The position numbers were made by a program, and so were the translations under genes. Of a DNA stretch of 54,843 bases, positions 33,099 to 41,957 are shown in pieces. A model generated the notes under the pieces. The model was not told the DNA's origin and made no database searches. It worked only from the letters and a program-made list of their open reading frames with translations. Position 1 is the stretch's first letter. Each line of letters begins with the position of its first letter. The DNA is from Lachnospiraceae bacterium (lineage in GTDB: Bacteria; Bacillota; Clostridia; Lachnospirales; Lachnospiraceae): the NCBI GenBank assembly GCA_029219245.1, contig JAQXTA010000001.1, positions 1-54,843 on the forward strand, in the 5' to 3' direction.

Positions 33099-34842
33099 TT
33101 GTATCATCTCCCTTCTGCTGTGACTCATATACTTCACGATAGATGGAACAATTCTTCAAAAGTTCTTCGTGGGTTCCTACCGCTTCCACTCTGCCGTCTT
33201 CCATGACAATAATCCGATCCGCATTTTGTACGGAAGAAACACGCTGCGCAATCAGAATCTTCGTAGTATCCGGAATATATTCCGCAAAAGACTGCCTGAT
33301 ATATGCATCCGTTTTGGTGTCTACCGCACTGGTGGAATCATCCAAAATTAAAATTTTAGGCTTTTTCAATAAAGCTCTTGCAATACAAAGTCTTTGTTTC
33401 TGTCCTCCGGATACATTGGCACCACCCTGTTCGATATAGGTATCATACTGCTTTGGCATTGCCTCAACAAACTCCGATGCACAGGCAAGTCGACATGCCT
33501 CTTTTATTTCATCGTCCGTTGCATCCGGATTTCCCCAGCGGAGATTTTCCTGGATGGTTCCGGAAAACAGCTCATTCTTTTGCAATACCACTGCAACCGC
33601 ATTCCGAAGTGTATCCAAATCATAATCTTTTACATTCACGCCTCCGACAAAGAGTGCTCCTCCTGTCACATCATATAAACGTGGAATTAACTGTACAAGC
33701 GACGTTTTGGAAGAACCGGTTCCCCCGATAATCCCTATGGTTTCCCCGGAATGAATCGTAAGACTTATATTATCAATTACTTTTTTGTCTGCTTTGGAAG
33801 CATACACAAAATCAACATTCCGGAAACAGATTTCCCCATTTTTAACTTCCATAACCGGATTTTTCGGATTATGGATAGTTGTCTGTTCCTGCAAAATTTC
33901 CACAATACGTCCGGCACTGGAACGTGAAATAACAATCATGACAAACACCATAGACAGCATCATCAGACTCATTAAAATTTGTATGGAATATGTGATGAGT
34001 GCCGTCAGATTTCCTGTGGTAAGTCCTACGGCAGCATTATTACCGCTTGCAACAACAGCTTTTGCGCCAATCCAGGAAATCAAAATCATACACCCATACA
34101 TAAAAAACTGCATAACCGGTGAATTGAATGCAATAAACCTCTCTGCCTTCACAAAATCCCGGAAAATGGTTTCGGATACCTTTTTAAATTTTTCCACCTC
34201 ATACTGCTCCGAGCAGAAAGATTTCACAACCCGGATTCCCTTGAGATTTTCCTGTACAATGTTATTTAGTCCATCATAAGTCCCAAAGACCCTGACAAGA
34301 ATCGGATGTGATTTGCTGATGATAAAATACAGGCATATGGCAAGAATCGGTATCAAAATGAGGAAAATCATGGAAATTCCGGCATGAATTTGAAAAGAAA
34401 CAATCATGGAAAAAAGAATCATAACCGGTCCTCTGACTGCCATTCTGATAATCATCTGGTAAGCATTCTGCACATTTGTCACATCCGTTGTCAGTCTTGT
34501 AACAATCGAAGATGTAGAGAATTTATCAATATTGGAAAAAGAAAATGTCTGTACATTATCATAAATATCCTGCCGCAGATTCGCGGAGAAACCGGCAGAT
34601 GCCTTCGCCCCAATCTGTGCAGATGCACATCCGGTTATCAGCTGCAAAACAGCAAATATCAGCAGAAAACATCCATAGCGGATAACAACCTTCATCGCTC
34701 CTTCCTCAATTCCAAAGTCAATCAGATTTGACATGCACAATGGAATGACAATTTCAAATAACACCTCAAGGATGGCAAGAAAAACGGTAACAATAGATGC
34801 CTTTTTGTATTCCCTGAGACTTTTTGCTAAAATTTGCAACAT
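33091..34842 (-). CDS. ABC exporter subunit with degenerate Walker B
   Basis: 583-residue half-transporter with six membrane segments (about 15-305) and an ATPase domain with Walker A GGTGSSKTS, signature VSGGQ and Walker B ILDDSTSA, where Asp replaces the catalytic Glu. That marks the degenerate partner of a heterodimeric exporter such as LmrCD/BmrCD or TM287/288. It is the first gene of the pair; AGGAGG precedes the start, and a TGTAG-N4-CTACA operator lies about 25 bases further up. The substrate is unknown. Confidence 0.88.
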   Translation of the reverse strand: MLQILAKSLREYKKASIVTVFLAILEVLFEIVIPLCMSNLIDFGIEEGAMKVVIRYGCFLLIFAVLQLITGCASAQIGAKASAGFSANLRQDIYDNVQTFSFSNIDKFSTSSIVTRLTTDVTNVQNAYQMIIRMAVRGPVMILFSMIVSFQIHAGISMIFLILIPILAICLYFIISKSHPILVRVFGTYDGLNNIVQENLKGIRVVKSFCSEQYEVEKFKKVSETIFRDFVKAERFIAFNSPVMQFFMYGCMILISWIGAKAVVASGNNAAVGLTTGNLTALITYSIQILMSLMMLSMVFVMIVISRSSAGRIVEILQEQTTIHNPKNPVMEVKNGEICFRNVDFVYASKADKKVIDNISLTIHSGETIGIIGGTGSSKTSLVQLIPRLYDVTGGALFVGGVNVKDYDLDTLRNAVAVVLQKNELFSGTIQENLRWGNPDATDDEIKEACRLACASEFVEAMPKQYDTYIEQGGANVSGGQKQRLCIARALLKKPKILILDDSTSAVDTKTDAYIRQSFAEYIPDTTKILIAQRVSSVQNADRIIVMEDGRVEAVGTHEELLKNCSIYREVYESQQKGDDTNE

Positions 34843-34865
34843 AAATAGTTCCTCCTATTTTCATT

Positions 34866-34879
34866 TGTAGCACGCTACA
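34866..34879 (-). promoter_or_regulatory. MarR operator before the ABC exporter genes
   Basis: TGTAG-CACG-CTACA, a perfect 5-bp inverted repeat, lies 24 bases before the exporter start. A weak promoter reading TTCTGA-17-TACAAA would put its -10 against this operator. The same repeat occurs before marR. Confidence 0.75.
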
Positions 34880-34890
34880 GTTCTATTCAG

Positions 34891-34920
34891 AAAAAATTGC
34901 CGGATTTTGTTCCGACAATT
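34891..34920 (-). terminator. Terminator between marR and the ABC exporter genes
   Basis: AATTGTCGG and CCGGCAATT on the minus strand (complement of 34912-34920 and 34895-34903) form a 9-bp stem with one G-U pair and are followed by six T. It begins four bases after the marR stop, so the exporter needs its own promoter or read-through. Confidence 0.75.
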
Positions 34921-34923
34921 CTA

Positions 34924-35343
34924 TTATTCAATGTTTTTGTACAATATCTTCAAAAGCCTTCTCAGTTCTTCAATTTCTTCTTCGCCAAGTGACTTTAACA
35001 GACGATTCTCTGTTTCTTTCCTCCCCTGAAACATCATTTCCGCACTTTCGACTGCTTTATCCGTAGTGCAGACTATTTTATTTCTCCGGTCAGTTTTATC
35101 TACACAGCAAGTAAGGAATCCATTCTTTTCCAGACGAGAAACCATTCCTACCACAGTAGGATGGGACACTTCCAAATAATTTTCAATTTCCTTCTGTGTC
35201 GCCTGCCCGCCTTTTTCATATAAAAATTCCATGATTCTGGTCTGTGACATCGTCAGTCCGCTTTTCTTTAAAGAAGCATCTGCTGACATTCTCAATTTAT
35301 CATTTATTTGTTTCAGCCAGAAACCGATATCTTGTTCTTTCAT
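34924..35343 (-). CDS. MarR-family transcriptional regulator
   Basis: 139-residue winged-helix repressor with the family core around residues 30-105: SQTRIMEFLYEKGGQATQ, then HPTVVGMVSRLEKNGFL (recognition helix) and the wing TDRRNKIV. The ATG at 35343 is chosen because GAGGG lies four bases upstream; the longer open frame extends into the operator and promoter. It most likely represses itself and the ABC exporter genes through the shared TGTAG-N4-CTACA sites, releasing them when a ligand, probably an exported compound, binds. Confidence 0.92.
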   Translation of the reverse strand: MKEQDIGFWLKQINDKLRMSADASLKKSGLTMSQTRIMEFLYEKGGQATQKEIENYLEVSHPTVVGMVSRLEKNGFLTCCVDKTDRRNKIVCTTDKAVESAEMMFQGRKETENRLLKSLGEEEIEELRRLLKILYKNIE

Positions 35344-35357
35344 GTTTCCCTCTTTTT

Positions 35358-35371
35358 TGTAGTACGCTACA
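35358..35371 (-). promoter_or_regulatory. MarR operator before marR
   Basis: On the minus strand TGTAG-CGTA-CTACA, the same inverted repeat as at 34866-34879. It sits at the predicted transcription start of marR, between the -10 box and the ribosome site, as in autorepression. Confidence 0.75.
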
Positions 35372-35376
35372 TATTT

Positions 35377-35405
35377 ACAATATTCCTTCCTCATACTTTT
35401 GTCAA
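35377..35405 (-). promoter_or_regulatory. Promoter of marR
   Basis: A perfect TTGACA (-35, complement of 35400-35405) and TATTGT (-10, complement of 35377-35382) with a 17-base spacer. The operator lies directly downstream. Confidence 0.75.
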
Positions 35406-35433
35406 TATCGTATTTATCCAATCGTATTTTGTC

Positions 35434-36309
35434 TTACTGTCCAGATTCAAGCATGGCAGCCACTTCCAGTCCTTTCGGTGTATTGGCACAGCCTCCACAG
35501 GCAGTTTCTTTATACATAGACGGCATATTTTCACCTACCTCACGCATCGCATCAATTACCTGATCGACAGGTATGGCGCTTTCTATACCTGCCAAAGCCA
35601 TCTCCGCACAGGCAACCGCATTGACAGCTCCTGTCACATTTCTCTTCACACAGGGTACCTCCACAAGACCTGCAACCGGATCACACACAAGCCCCAACAT
35701 ACTTTTTAATGCCATAGCCACAGCATTTGTTATCTGTTTAGGAGTGCCGCCTTTTAATGCGGTCATTCCACCCGCTGTCATCGCTGCGGCTGTGCCTATT
35801 TCTGCCTGACAACCGCCTGTAGCACCTGCTATAAAGGCTCTCTTCGCAATTATCTGCCCGATAGACGCTGCCACGAACATACTGGTAATAATGCTCTCAT
35901 CTGAAAATCCATGTAGCTTCTTTGCCGCTACATACACTGCCGGCATAACTCCACAGGAACCGGCAGTCGGTGCCGCCACGATACGCTTCATACAGGCATT
36001 TGACTCGCCCATTTTCAGTGCCTCCGTTATGACCATCAGCAGGAACTCTCCACAATAACCGGTATGGCTCTTCGCATAGATTTCCATCATCCCTCCATTG
36101 CCGCCTACAAGTCCGCTCCTGGACTTTAAATTCTTATCATAGTCCTCAGATGTTTCTAACATTACCCGCCACATTTCTGACATCCGCTTTCTGTTTTCTT
36201 CTTCGCTTAACTCGGTATCTCTGCATGTATCCTGCATCACCGCTTCATAAAAAGAAATATTCCTTTCCTTACAGATATCCAATATTTCACTCAACGCGTT
36301 GTATGCCAT
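35434..36309 (-). CDS. sdaAA: L-serine dehydratase, iron-sulfur type, alpha subunit
   Basis: Catalytic subunit of the oxygen-sensitive [4Fe-4S] enzyme that deaminates L-serine to pyruvate and ammonia. 291 residues with the family motifs AAPTAGSCGVMPA near residue 112 and cysteines for the cluster in GGCQAEIG, GLVCDPVAG and ACGGCANTP. It lies 15 bases after the beta-subunit gene and must act with it. Two separate genes, as here, are typical of Clostridia; enterobacteria have them fused. Confidence 0.95.
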   Translation of the reverse strand: MAYNALSEILDICKERNISFYEAVMQDTCRDTELSEEENRKRMSEMWRVMLETSEDYDKNLKSRSGLVGGNGGMMEIYAKSHTGYCGEFLLMVITEALKMGESNACMKRIVAAPTAGSCGVMPAVYVAAKKLHGFSDESIITSMFVAASIGQIIAKRAFIAGATGGCQAEIGTAAAMTAGGMTALKGGTPKQITNAVAMALKSMLGLVCDPVAGLVEVPCVKRNVTGAVNAVACAEMALAGIESAIPVDQVIDAMREVGENMPSMYKETACGGCANTPKGLEVAAMLESGQ

Positions 36310-36324
36310 ATTTATTTAGTCTCC

Positions 36325-36990
36325 TTATACTGTTACTGCATTCAGATATGTTACTTTTATTATGCCATCCAGTGCTCCTGCACTATTCAAAATATCCTGA
36401 GGTACATCCTGGTCGGTTTCCAGTATCATAACTGCAAATCCTCCTTTTTGATGGCGATATAGCTGCATGGTTGCTATATTGATATCATTAGCAGCCAAAA
36501 GAGAGGTAATCCGGCTGACATTTCCCGGAATATCTCTGTTGTGTACAATCAGCGTATTGTTTTCACCACTAAAATTCACTTCGATATCATCTATCCGGTT
36601 TATCATAATACGACCACCACCAATAGAAGAAGCTTGTATTTTTATGCATCTATCTCCCTTACCCTTAACGTTAATAACAACGGTATTCGGATGGGCGTCT
36701 CTTAGATTTATGTTTTCAAAGCTGTACTGCAGACCTTTTTCCCTTGCTATCTCAAAACTTTTTGGTACATTCATGTCGGATGGTTTCATCCCTAAAAGTC
36801 CTGCTATCAGTGCAGTATCGGTGCCATGTCCTTTCCCCGTAGCCGCAAACGATCCATGAAGCTGTATGTGTGCCTGCACCGGTTCCTCCGCAAGCATAAC
36901 TCTGGTCACATATCCTATTCGTACGGCACCAGCCGTATGGGAACTGGAGGGCCCTACCATCACCGGACCTAATATGTCAAATACACTCAT
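36325..36990 (-). CDS. sdaAB: L-serine dehydratase, iron-sulfur type, beta subunit
   Basis: Partner of the alpha subunit. 221 residues: the serine dehydratase beta domain (MSVFDILGPVMVGPSSSHTAGA at the N-terminus) and a C-terminal ACT domain (about 148-215; NTLIVHNRDIPGNVSRI), which usually binds the amino acid. AAGGAG precedes the start. It is first in the sdaAB-sdaAA pair. A strong hairpin stands about 30 bases upstream, leaving little room for a promoter of its own. Confidence 0.95.
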   Translation of the reverse strand: MSVFDILGPVMVGPSSSHTAGAVRIGYVTRVMLAEEPVQAHIQLHGSFAATGKGHGTDTALIAGLLGMKPSDMNVPKSFEIAREKGLQYSFENINLRDAHPNTVVINVKGKGDRCIKIQASSIGGGRIMINRIDDIEVNFSGENNTLIVHNRDIPGNVSRITSLLAANDINIATMQLYRHQKGGFAVMILETDQDVPQDILNSAGALDGIIKVTYLNAVTV

Positions 36991-37017
36991 AAAATCTCCT
37001 TTCTATAGCCGGGCAAA

Positions 37018-37060
37018 TAAAAAAGACATATCGCTACCGCCAGGGTATTGATACGTCTTT
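37018..37060 (-). terminator. Terminator or attenuator between rsgA and sdaAB
   Basis: On the minus strand AAAGACGTATC and GATATGTCTTT (complement of 37050-37060 and 37022-37032) pair with one G-U, followed by a run of T. An inner stem TACC/GGTA (complement of 37044-37047 and 37035-37038) closes the CTGGC loop. It lies 32 bases after the rsgA stop and 27 bases before the sdaAB start. Confidence 0.7.
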
Positions 37061-37091
37061 GTCTCTTACCTCTGTATTTTGTAATAATATG

Positions 37092-37979
37092 CTAATACCG
37101 TTTAATCTCCTTCAGTTCCTGATACAGCACCTTATAGTTCTCATACCGCACCCGACTGATTTTTTCCTCTTCCACGGCTTTTTTCACGCCACAGGACGGT
37201 TCACTGATGTGAGCACACCCACTGAATTTACAACCAGGTTCATACTGTTTAAACTCAGGATAGTAATCACCAAGTTCCTCTTTTGTAATCTCTGAAATGC
37301 TGAGAGAGGTAAATCCAGGTGTATCCATAATATAAGTCTCTTCCCCAAGTGCAAGCATTTCCGAATGTCTGGTAGTATGCTTGCCACGTTCAATCTTCCG
37401 ACTGATATTTCCGGTTTCCATATTTGCTTCCGGACAAAGGCAGTTAATAATCGTAGATTTGCCAACCCCGCTTGGTCCCGCTACGGTTGTCGTTTTACCA
37501 GTCAGAAGTCTTTTCAGCTCATCCATACCCTCCTGTTCCAGAGCACTGACAAAAAGCACCTGGTATCCACAGGTCTCATAAGCCTTACGGAGTGCGGTTT
37601 TTTCTTCCTCTGATGCAATATCCTGCTTGTTAAAGCAGATAATACTCGGCAGTTTCTGCCGCTCCATCCGGATTAAAAAACGATCCAATAAATTAAAATT
37701 GGGATTTGGCTTTACAATGGCAAAAATGACAAGTGCCTTATCGATATTGGCAACCGCCGGACGTAACAGTTCATTTTTACGCGGCAATATTTCTGTTACA
37801 TTACCCTTTTTCTCCGATTCATCCAACACATCCATACGGACATTATCGCCTACAAGCGGTTTGATATGAACATTTCGGAAAACACCTTTTGCCCGGCACT
37901 CATAAATACCTCTGTCATCCACATGCACATAGTAGAAACCGGCAATTCCTTTTATTATCTTTCCTGTCAACTCTGCCAT
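37092..37979 (-). CDS. rsgA: Ribosome small-subunit GTPase RsgA
   Basis: Circularly permuted GTPase that checks late maturation of the 30S subunit. 295 residues: N-terminal OB-fold, then the permuted G-motifs in the order NKQD (G4, near residue 117), GPSGVGKST (G1, near 168) and DTPGF (G3, near 216), and a C-terminal zinc-binding segment with Cys and His in CKFSGCAHISEPSC. It is the last gene of the murE-to-rsgA run and follows prkC by 29 bases. The rpe and thiN genes that often follow in Firmicutes are absent. Confidence 0.96.
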   Translation of the reverse strand: MAELTGKIIKGIAGFYYVHVDDRGIYECRAKGVFRNVHIKPLVGDNVRMDVLDESEKKGNVTEILPRKNELLRPAVANIDKALVIFAIVKPNPNFNLLDRFLIRMERQKLPSIICFNKQDIASEEEKTALRKAYETCGYQVLFVSALEQEGMDELKRLLTGKTTTVAGPSGVGKSTIINCLCPEANMETGNISRKIERGKHTTRHSEMLALGEETYIMDTPGFTSLSISEITKEELGDYYPEFKQYEPGCKFSGCAHISEPSCGVKKAVEEEKISRVRYENYKVLYQELKEIKRY

Positions 37980-38008
37980 CTATCCTATTTATTATCCTTC
38001 TTTTCGCC

Positions 38009-40141
38009 CTATTCGCGTACAAACGTAATCTCTCTCACAACGGTCTTCTCAGTCGATGTTCCCTCTGTCGTTACCGTTTCTCCCGTATCCGGATCTGTGG
38101 TTGTTGTTGCTTGCGTTATAACCGTAAATTTAAACGTAATGGTTCCTGACGGTGATTTGATTCCTTTATAGTTAACGGATACCGGAAAAGAAGAAGTCTG
38201 CGTACTCAAAAGCTGTGTACCGTCTGCAGTTGTTACCGTAACCGTAACAGACATTCCGTTTTGATAATCTGCATCTTCTGTCGGCGCCGAAATGCTTTCG
38301 GCATAACTGTAGGTTGCTTCTTCCGGTCCCAGACTTACTTTCATATCAATCAAAGTTCCCTTATCTACATAAGAGCCTACTGAATAACTCTGATAACATA
38401 CTTTATCCGTAAGCGCAGCGTCCTCATGATGCACCTGCGTAATAGATCCTGCCGTCAATCCACTTTCTGTCAGACTTACAATCGCATCCATTTCGGATAA
38501 CCCGATTACATTCGGTACTCTAACCTTGGTATCCTCTGCTCCCTGACTCACGCGAATCGTAATGGAAGAACCGGCAGGTGCGGTTGTTTCTGCCTCCGGC
38601 GATTGGGAAATAACATATCCGTTCTGTACTGCCGAGTCATAGCTCTCTGTTACATTCACTACGAAACCGGCCTTTTCCAGAATCGACGTTGCTTCGGATT
38701 TGGATTTACCGGTTACGGTCGGGACCGTTACACCGTTACTTCCCTCTGCTACGGTTAAAATAATATTCGTATTTAAAGGAACCATTTCTCCCTCGGAAAC
38801 GCTTGCCTTGATAACAATCCCCTCGTCGTAAGCGTCCGTTACCTCGTATTGGATTTCCGGTGTCAGTCCAAGTTCTAACAGAGCACGTTTGGCTTCATCC
38901 ACCGATTTACCTGTTACGGCAATCATGGCAACCTGTTCTGTCTGTTCCGTCTGTTGTGGTTCTTTTGTGGGAGCTACTTCCGAGCCTCCAAACTGAAACA
39001 TACCAAAAGCACGTCCTACTAAGAAGATAATAATACCTCCGACTAAAAGAGCTGCTACAACAGCAAGGACAGTGGTGATTTTCTCCATCTTCGGATCATA
39101 ATCATCATCTTCTTCCTCATCTTCATAGTACTCTTCCTCGTCATCATCCTCCTCATCTTCATACTCATCTCTGGAATATTTCGTATCTTTTCTCAGACGC
39201 ATTGCTTCCTCCATAGAATCCCTTCTATCGGACTGTTTCTTAATCTGCGCCATATCTTTATCGGTAATCATTCTGGTAGAAGCTTCCTCATCCGGATCAA
39301 TGACTTTCACAAAGTCTTCATCGGGATTCATCAAAGACTGCTTCAAATCCACAATCAATTCTCCCATAGACTGATAACGCCTGTCAGGACTTTTCTGACA
39401 GCATTTGAATACAATCTGTTCTACACTAATCGGAATCTCCGGTACATAATCTCTCGGAGAAGGAAGTTCCTCCTGAATATGTTTAATGGCAATCGCTACC
39501 GTTGTTTCTCCATTAAAAGGAACACGTCCGGTAAGCATTTCAAACATGGTAATACCAAGGGAATAAATGTCACTCTTTTCGTCACTGTATCCGCCTCTTG
39601 CCTGCTCCGGCGATGTATAGTGTACAGACCCCATTACATTGGAAGTAATGGTATTGCTGGTTGCTGCCTTAGCAATACCGAAATCGGTTACTTTTACCTT
39701 TCCTTCTTTGGAAATAATAATGTTCTGCGGCTTGATATCACGATGAATAATATGATTATTATGTGCCGCCTCGATTCCCATAGAAACCTGAATGGCAATA
39801 CTGATGGCTTCCTTTACGGAAAGTCTGGCTTTTTTCTCTATATATTTCTTTAAAGTGATACCCTCTACCAGCTCCATAACAATGTAGTAAATACCACCTT
39901 CTTCTCCAACATCATATACATTTACGATATTCGGATGCATAAGTCCTGCTGCTGCCTGAGCTTCAATCCGGAATTTGGAAACAAAATTTGCATTCTCACT
40001 AAATTCCTGCTTCAAAACCTTTACCGCAACAAAACGGTTCAACTTATGGTCTTTTGCCTTATATACATCTGACATACCGCCGGTACCGATTTTTTCCAGA
40101 ATTTCATATCGGTCCCCGATTATCATTCCAATCTTAATCAT
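38009..40141 (-). CDS. prkC: PASTA-domain Ser/Thr protein kinase
   Basis: Membrane kinase that senses muropeptides or lipid II and controls wall growth, germination and dormancy exit. 710 residues: kinase domain (about 10-270) with VAVKVLKQE, HRDIKPQNI and TDFGIAK; an acidic linker of mostly Glu/Asp/Tyr (about 317-350); a membrane segment (about 356-378); three PASTA repeats (about 395-600); and a C-terminal beta-rich, Thr-rich tail (about 600-710). Its start overlaps the end of prpC, the phosphatase gene, by eight bases. The acidic linker is unusually long. Confidence 0.95.
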   Translation of the reverse strand: MIKIGMIIGDRYEILEKIGTGGMSDVYKAKDHKLNRFVAVKVLKQEFSENANFVSKFRIEAQAAAGLMHPNIVNVYDVGEEGGIYYIVMELVEGITLKKYIEKKARLSVKEAISIAIQVSMGIEAAHNNHIIHRDIKPQNIIISKEGKVKVTDFGIAKAATSNTITSNVMGSVHYTSPEQARGGYSDEKSDIYSLGITMFEMLTGRVPFNGETTVAIAIKHIQEELPSPRDYVPEIPISVEQIVFKCCQKSPDRRYQSMGELIVDLKQSLMNPDEDFVKVIDPDEEASTRMITDKDMAQIKKQSDRRDSMEEAMRLRKDTKYSRDEYEDEEDDDEEEYYEDEEEDDDYDPKMEKITTVLAVVAALLVGGIIIFLVGRAFGMFQFGGSEVAPTKEPQQTEQTEQVAMIAVTGKSVDEAKRALLELGLTPEIQYEVTDAYDEGIVIKASVSEGEMVPLNTNIILTVAEGSNGVTVPTVTGKSKSEATSILEKAGFVVNVTESYDSAVQNGYVISQSPEAETTAPAGSSITIRVSQGAEDTKVRVPNVIGLSEMDAIVSLTESGLTAGSITQVHHEDAALTDKVCYQSYSVGSYVDKGTLIDMKVSLGPEEATYSYAESISAPTEDADYQNGMSVTVTVTTADGTQLLSTQTSSFPVSVNYKGIKSPSGTITFKFTVITQATTTTDPDTGETVTTEGTSTEKTVVREITFVRE

Positions 40142-40880
40142 GTTCCACCTCGTCTGCTAACGGTTCAATAATAATTACCGAAATATTATCTTTTCCGCCG
40201 TTATAGTTGGCTATCTCCACCAATTCCTCTGCCCTTTCCTTCAGACTGATCTGTTTTTTCAGAACATGCTGTATCGTATCATCATCCACCATATTCGTCA
40301 ATCCATCTGAACAAAGAAGCACGATATCCCCCGACTTTAATTCCAGATTAAAAAAGTCTGCTTCTACTGTATCCCTTGCACCAATTGCTCTTGTAATAAT
40401 ATTTTTGTCCGGATGATTTCTGGCAGATGCCCTGTCAATACCACCCATCCGTATCATCTCTTCAACCAGAGAATGATCGACTGTAACCTGCTCTATTCTA
40501 TCATTCACAACATAGAGTCTGCTGTCTCCTACATTGGCAACTTCCAGATACTTTCCGATACAGGTCGCAATCACTACGGTAGTCCCCATACCCATAAGCT
40601 GTTTATCTTCTTTTGCCTTCTGTCTTGTACAAGCATTGGCTTTCTCAATCGCTTTTCCCAGAATCACAACAGGATTTTTTTCAAAAGAAAAAGCAATCTC
40701 ATCCACAATTGTTTCCACTGCATACCGGGAAGCAAAATCACCCGCATTATGTCCGCCCATACCATCGGCAACAATAAATACATTCGGCAGATTTCCGATA
40801 GGAGTTTCCGAAAGATAAATAAAATCCTGATTCAGTTGTCTTCTTTGTCCGATATCTGTTATCGCATAGGACTTTAACAC
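40134..40880 (-). CDS. prpC: PP2C-type protein phosphatase
   Basis: Metal-dependent Ser/Thr phosphatase that reverses PrkC phosphorylation. 248 residues with the PP2C motifs ADGMGGHNAGD near residue 39, ANVGDSRLYV near 115 and CSDGLTNMV near 192, which hold the metal-binding aspartates. It precedes and overlaps prkC, the standard pair in Firmicutes, and follows rlmN by 11 bases. Confidence 0.95.
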   Translation of the reverse strand: MLKSYAITDIGQRRQLNQDFIYLSETPIGNLPNVFIVADGMGGHNAGDFASRYAVETIVDEIAFSFEKNPVVILGKAIEKANACTRQKAKEDKQLMGMGTTVVIATCIGKYLEVANVGDSRLYVVNDRIEQVTVDHSLVEEMIRMGGIDRASARNHPDKNIITRAIGARDTVEADFFNLELKSGDIVLLCSDGLTNMVDDDTIQHVLKKQISLKERAEELVEIANYNGGKDNISVIIIEPLADEVEHD

Positions 40881-40891
40881 TTTTTTCCCTC

Positions 40892-41941
40892 CTATGACTG
40901 CTTCGCAATATGACTCCGCCTAAGCTGTCCGCAGGCACCATCTATGTCCCTGCCCATTTCCCTTCTAATAGTAACATTTATTCTATTTTTTTCAAGTTTA
41001 TTTTTAAATGCCTCTATGGCAGTCTTGTCAGATTGTACATAATCCCGCTCTTTAATCGGGTTTACCGGAATCAGATTTATATGGCAGTTTAAGGGTCTTG
41101 CCAATGCAATCAATTCCTCCGCATCCTCTTTCGTATCATTCACGCCACCCACCAGACTATATTCAAATGTAATCCTTCTGCCGGTCTGTTCAAAATAATA
41201 GGCACACGCTTCCATCAACTCATCTAACGAATAACGGTTCGCAATCGGCATCAGCTTCCTCCGTTTCTCATCCGTTGTTGCATGAAGCGAAAGCGCAAGT
41301 GTAATCTGCAGTTTTTCCTCTGCAAGCTGACGCATTTTGGGCACAATGCCACAGGTGGAAACCGTAATATTACGCTGACTGATATGCAGTCCGTTTTCAT
41401 CGGTCAATAGTGTCAGGAAACGCAGAAGATTCTCATAATTATCCATAGGTTCTCCGGTTCCCATAACAACCACGTTTGACACTCTTTCTCCGGTTAACCG
41501 CGTAATAGCATAAATCTGGTCTAACATCTCGGAAGGCAGCAAATTTCTTTCCCAGCCATCCAAAGTGGAGGCACAAAAACGACACCCCATTTTACACCCT
41601 ACCTGAGATGAAATGCAAACAGAATTTCCATGTTTGTAACGCATCCAGACACTTTCTACCAGATTCCCGTCTGCTAAACGGAATAAAAACTTTTTGGTAC
41701 CATCCAGCTTAGATTCCTGTATTTTAACCGCTTCCAGTGACGTATAAGTAAACAGTTCCCCGCATCTTTCCTTTAGTGCATTTGGCAGATTTGTCATCTC
41801 ATCATAACTTCTGGCTAATTTCACATGCATCCACTCATAGAGCTGCTTTGCCCGGAACGATTTTTCACCAAGCTCCTGCATCTGCTCTTTCATTTCTGCC
41901 AATGTAAATGATTTGATATCCTGTCTGCTTTCCTGTATCAT
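40892..41941 (-). CDS. rlmN: Dual-specificity RNA methyltransferase RlmN
   Basis: Radical-SAM enzyme that methylates C2 of A2503 in 23S rRNA and A37 in some tRNAs. 349 residues with the cluster motif CKMGCRFC near residue 115, the GTGEPMDNY segment and a C-terminal Cys (DGACGQL) used in catalysis. It lies between rsmB and prpC, the same order as in Bacillus subtilis. Confidence 0.96.
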   Translation of the reverse strand: MIQESRQDIKSFTLAEMKEQMQELGEKSFRAKQLYEWMHVKLARSYDEMTNLPNALKERCGELFTYTSLEAVKIQESKLDGTKKFLFRLADGNLVESVWMRYKHGNSVCISSQVGCKMGCRFCASTLDGWERNLLPSEMLDQIYAITRLTGERVSNVVVMGTGEPMDNYENLLRFLTLLTDENGLHISQRNITVSTCGIVPKMRQLAEEKLQITLALSLHATTDEKRRKLMPIANRYSLDELMEACAYYFEQTGRRITFEYSLVGGVNDTKEDAEELIALARPLNCHINLIPVNPIKERDYVQSDKTAIEAFKNKLEKNRINVTIRREMGRDIDGACGQLRRSHIAKQS

Positions 41942-41957
41942 ATAAAATTACTCTCCG

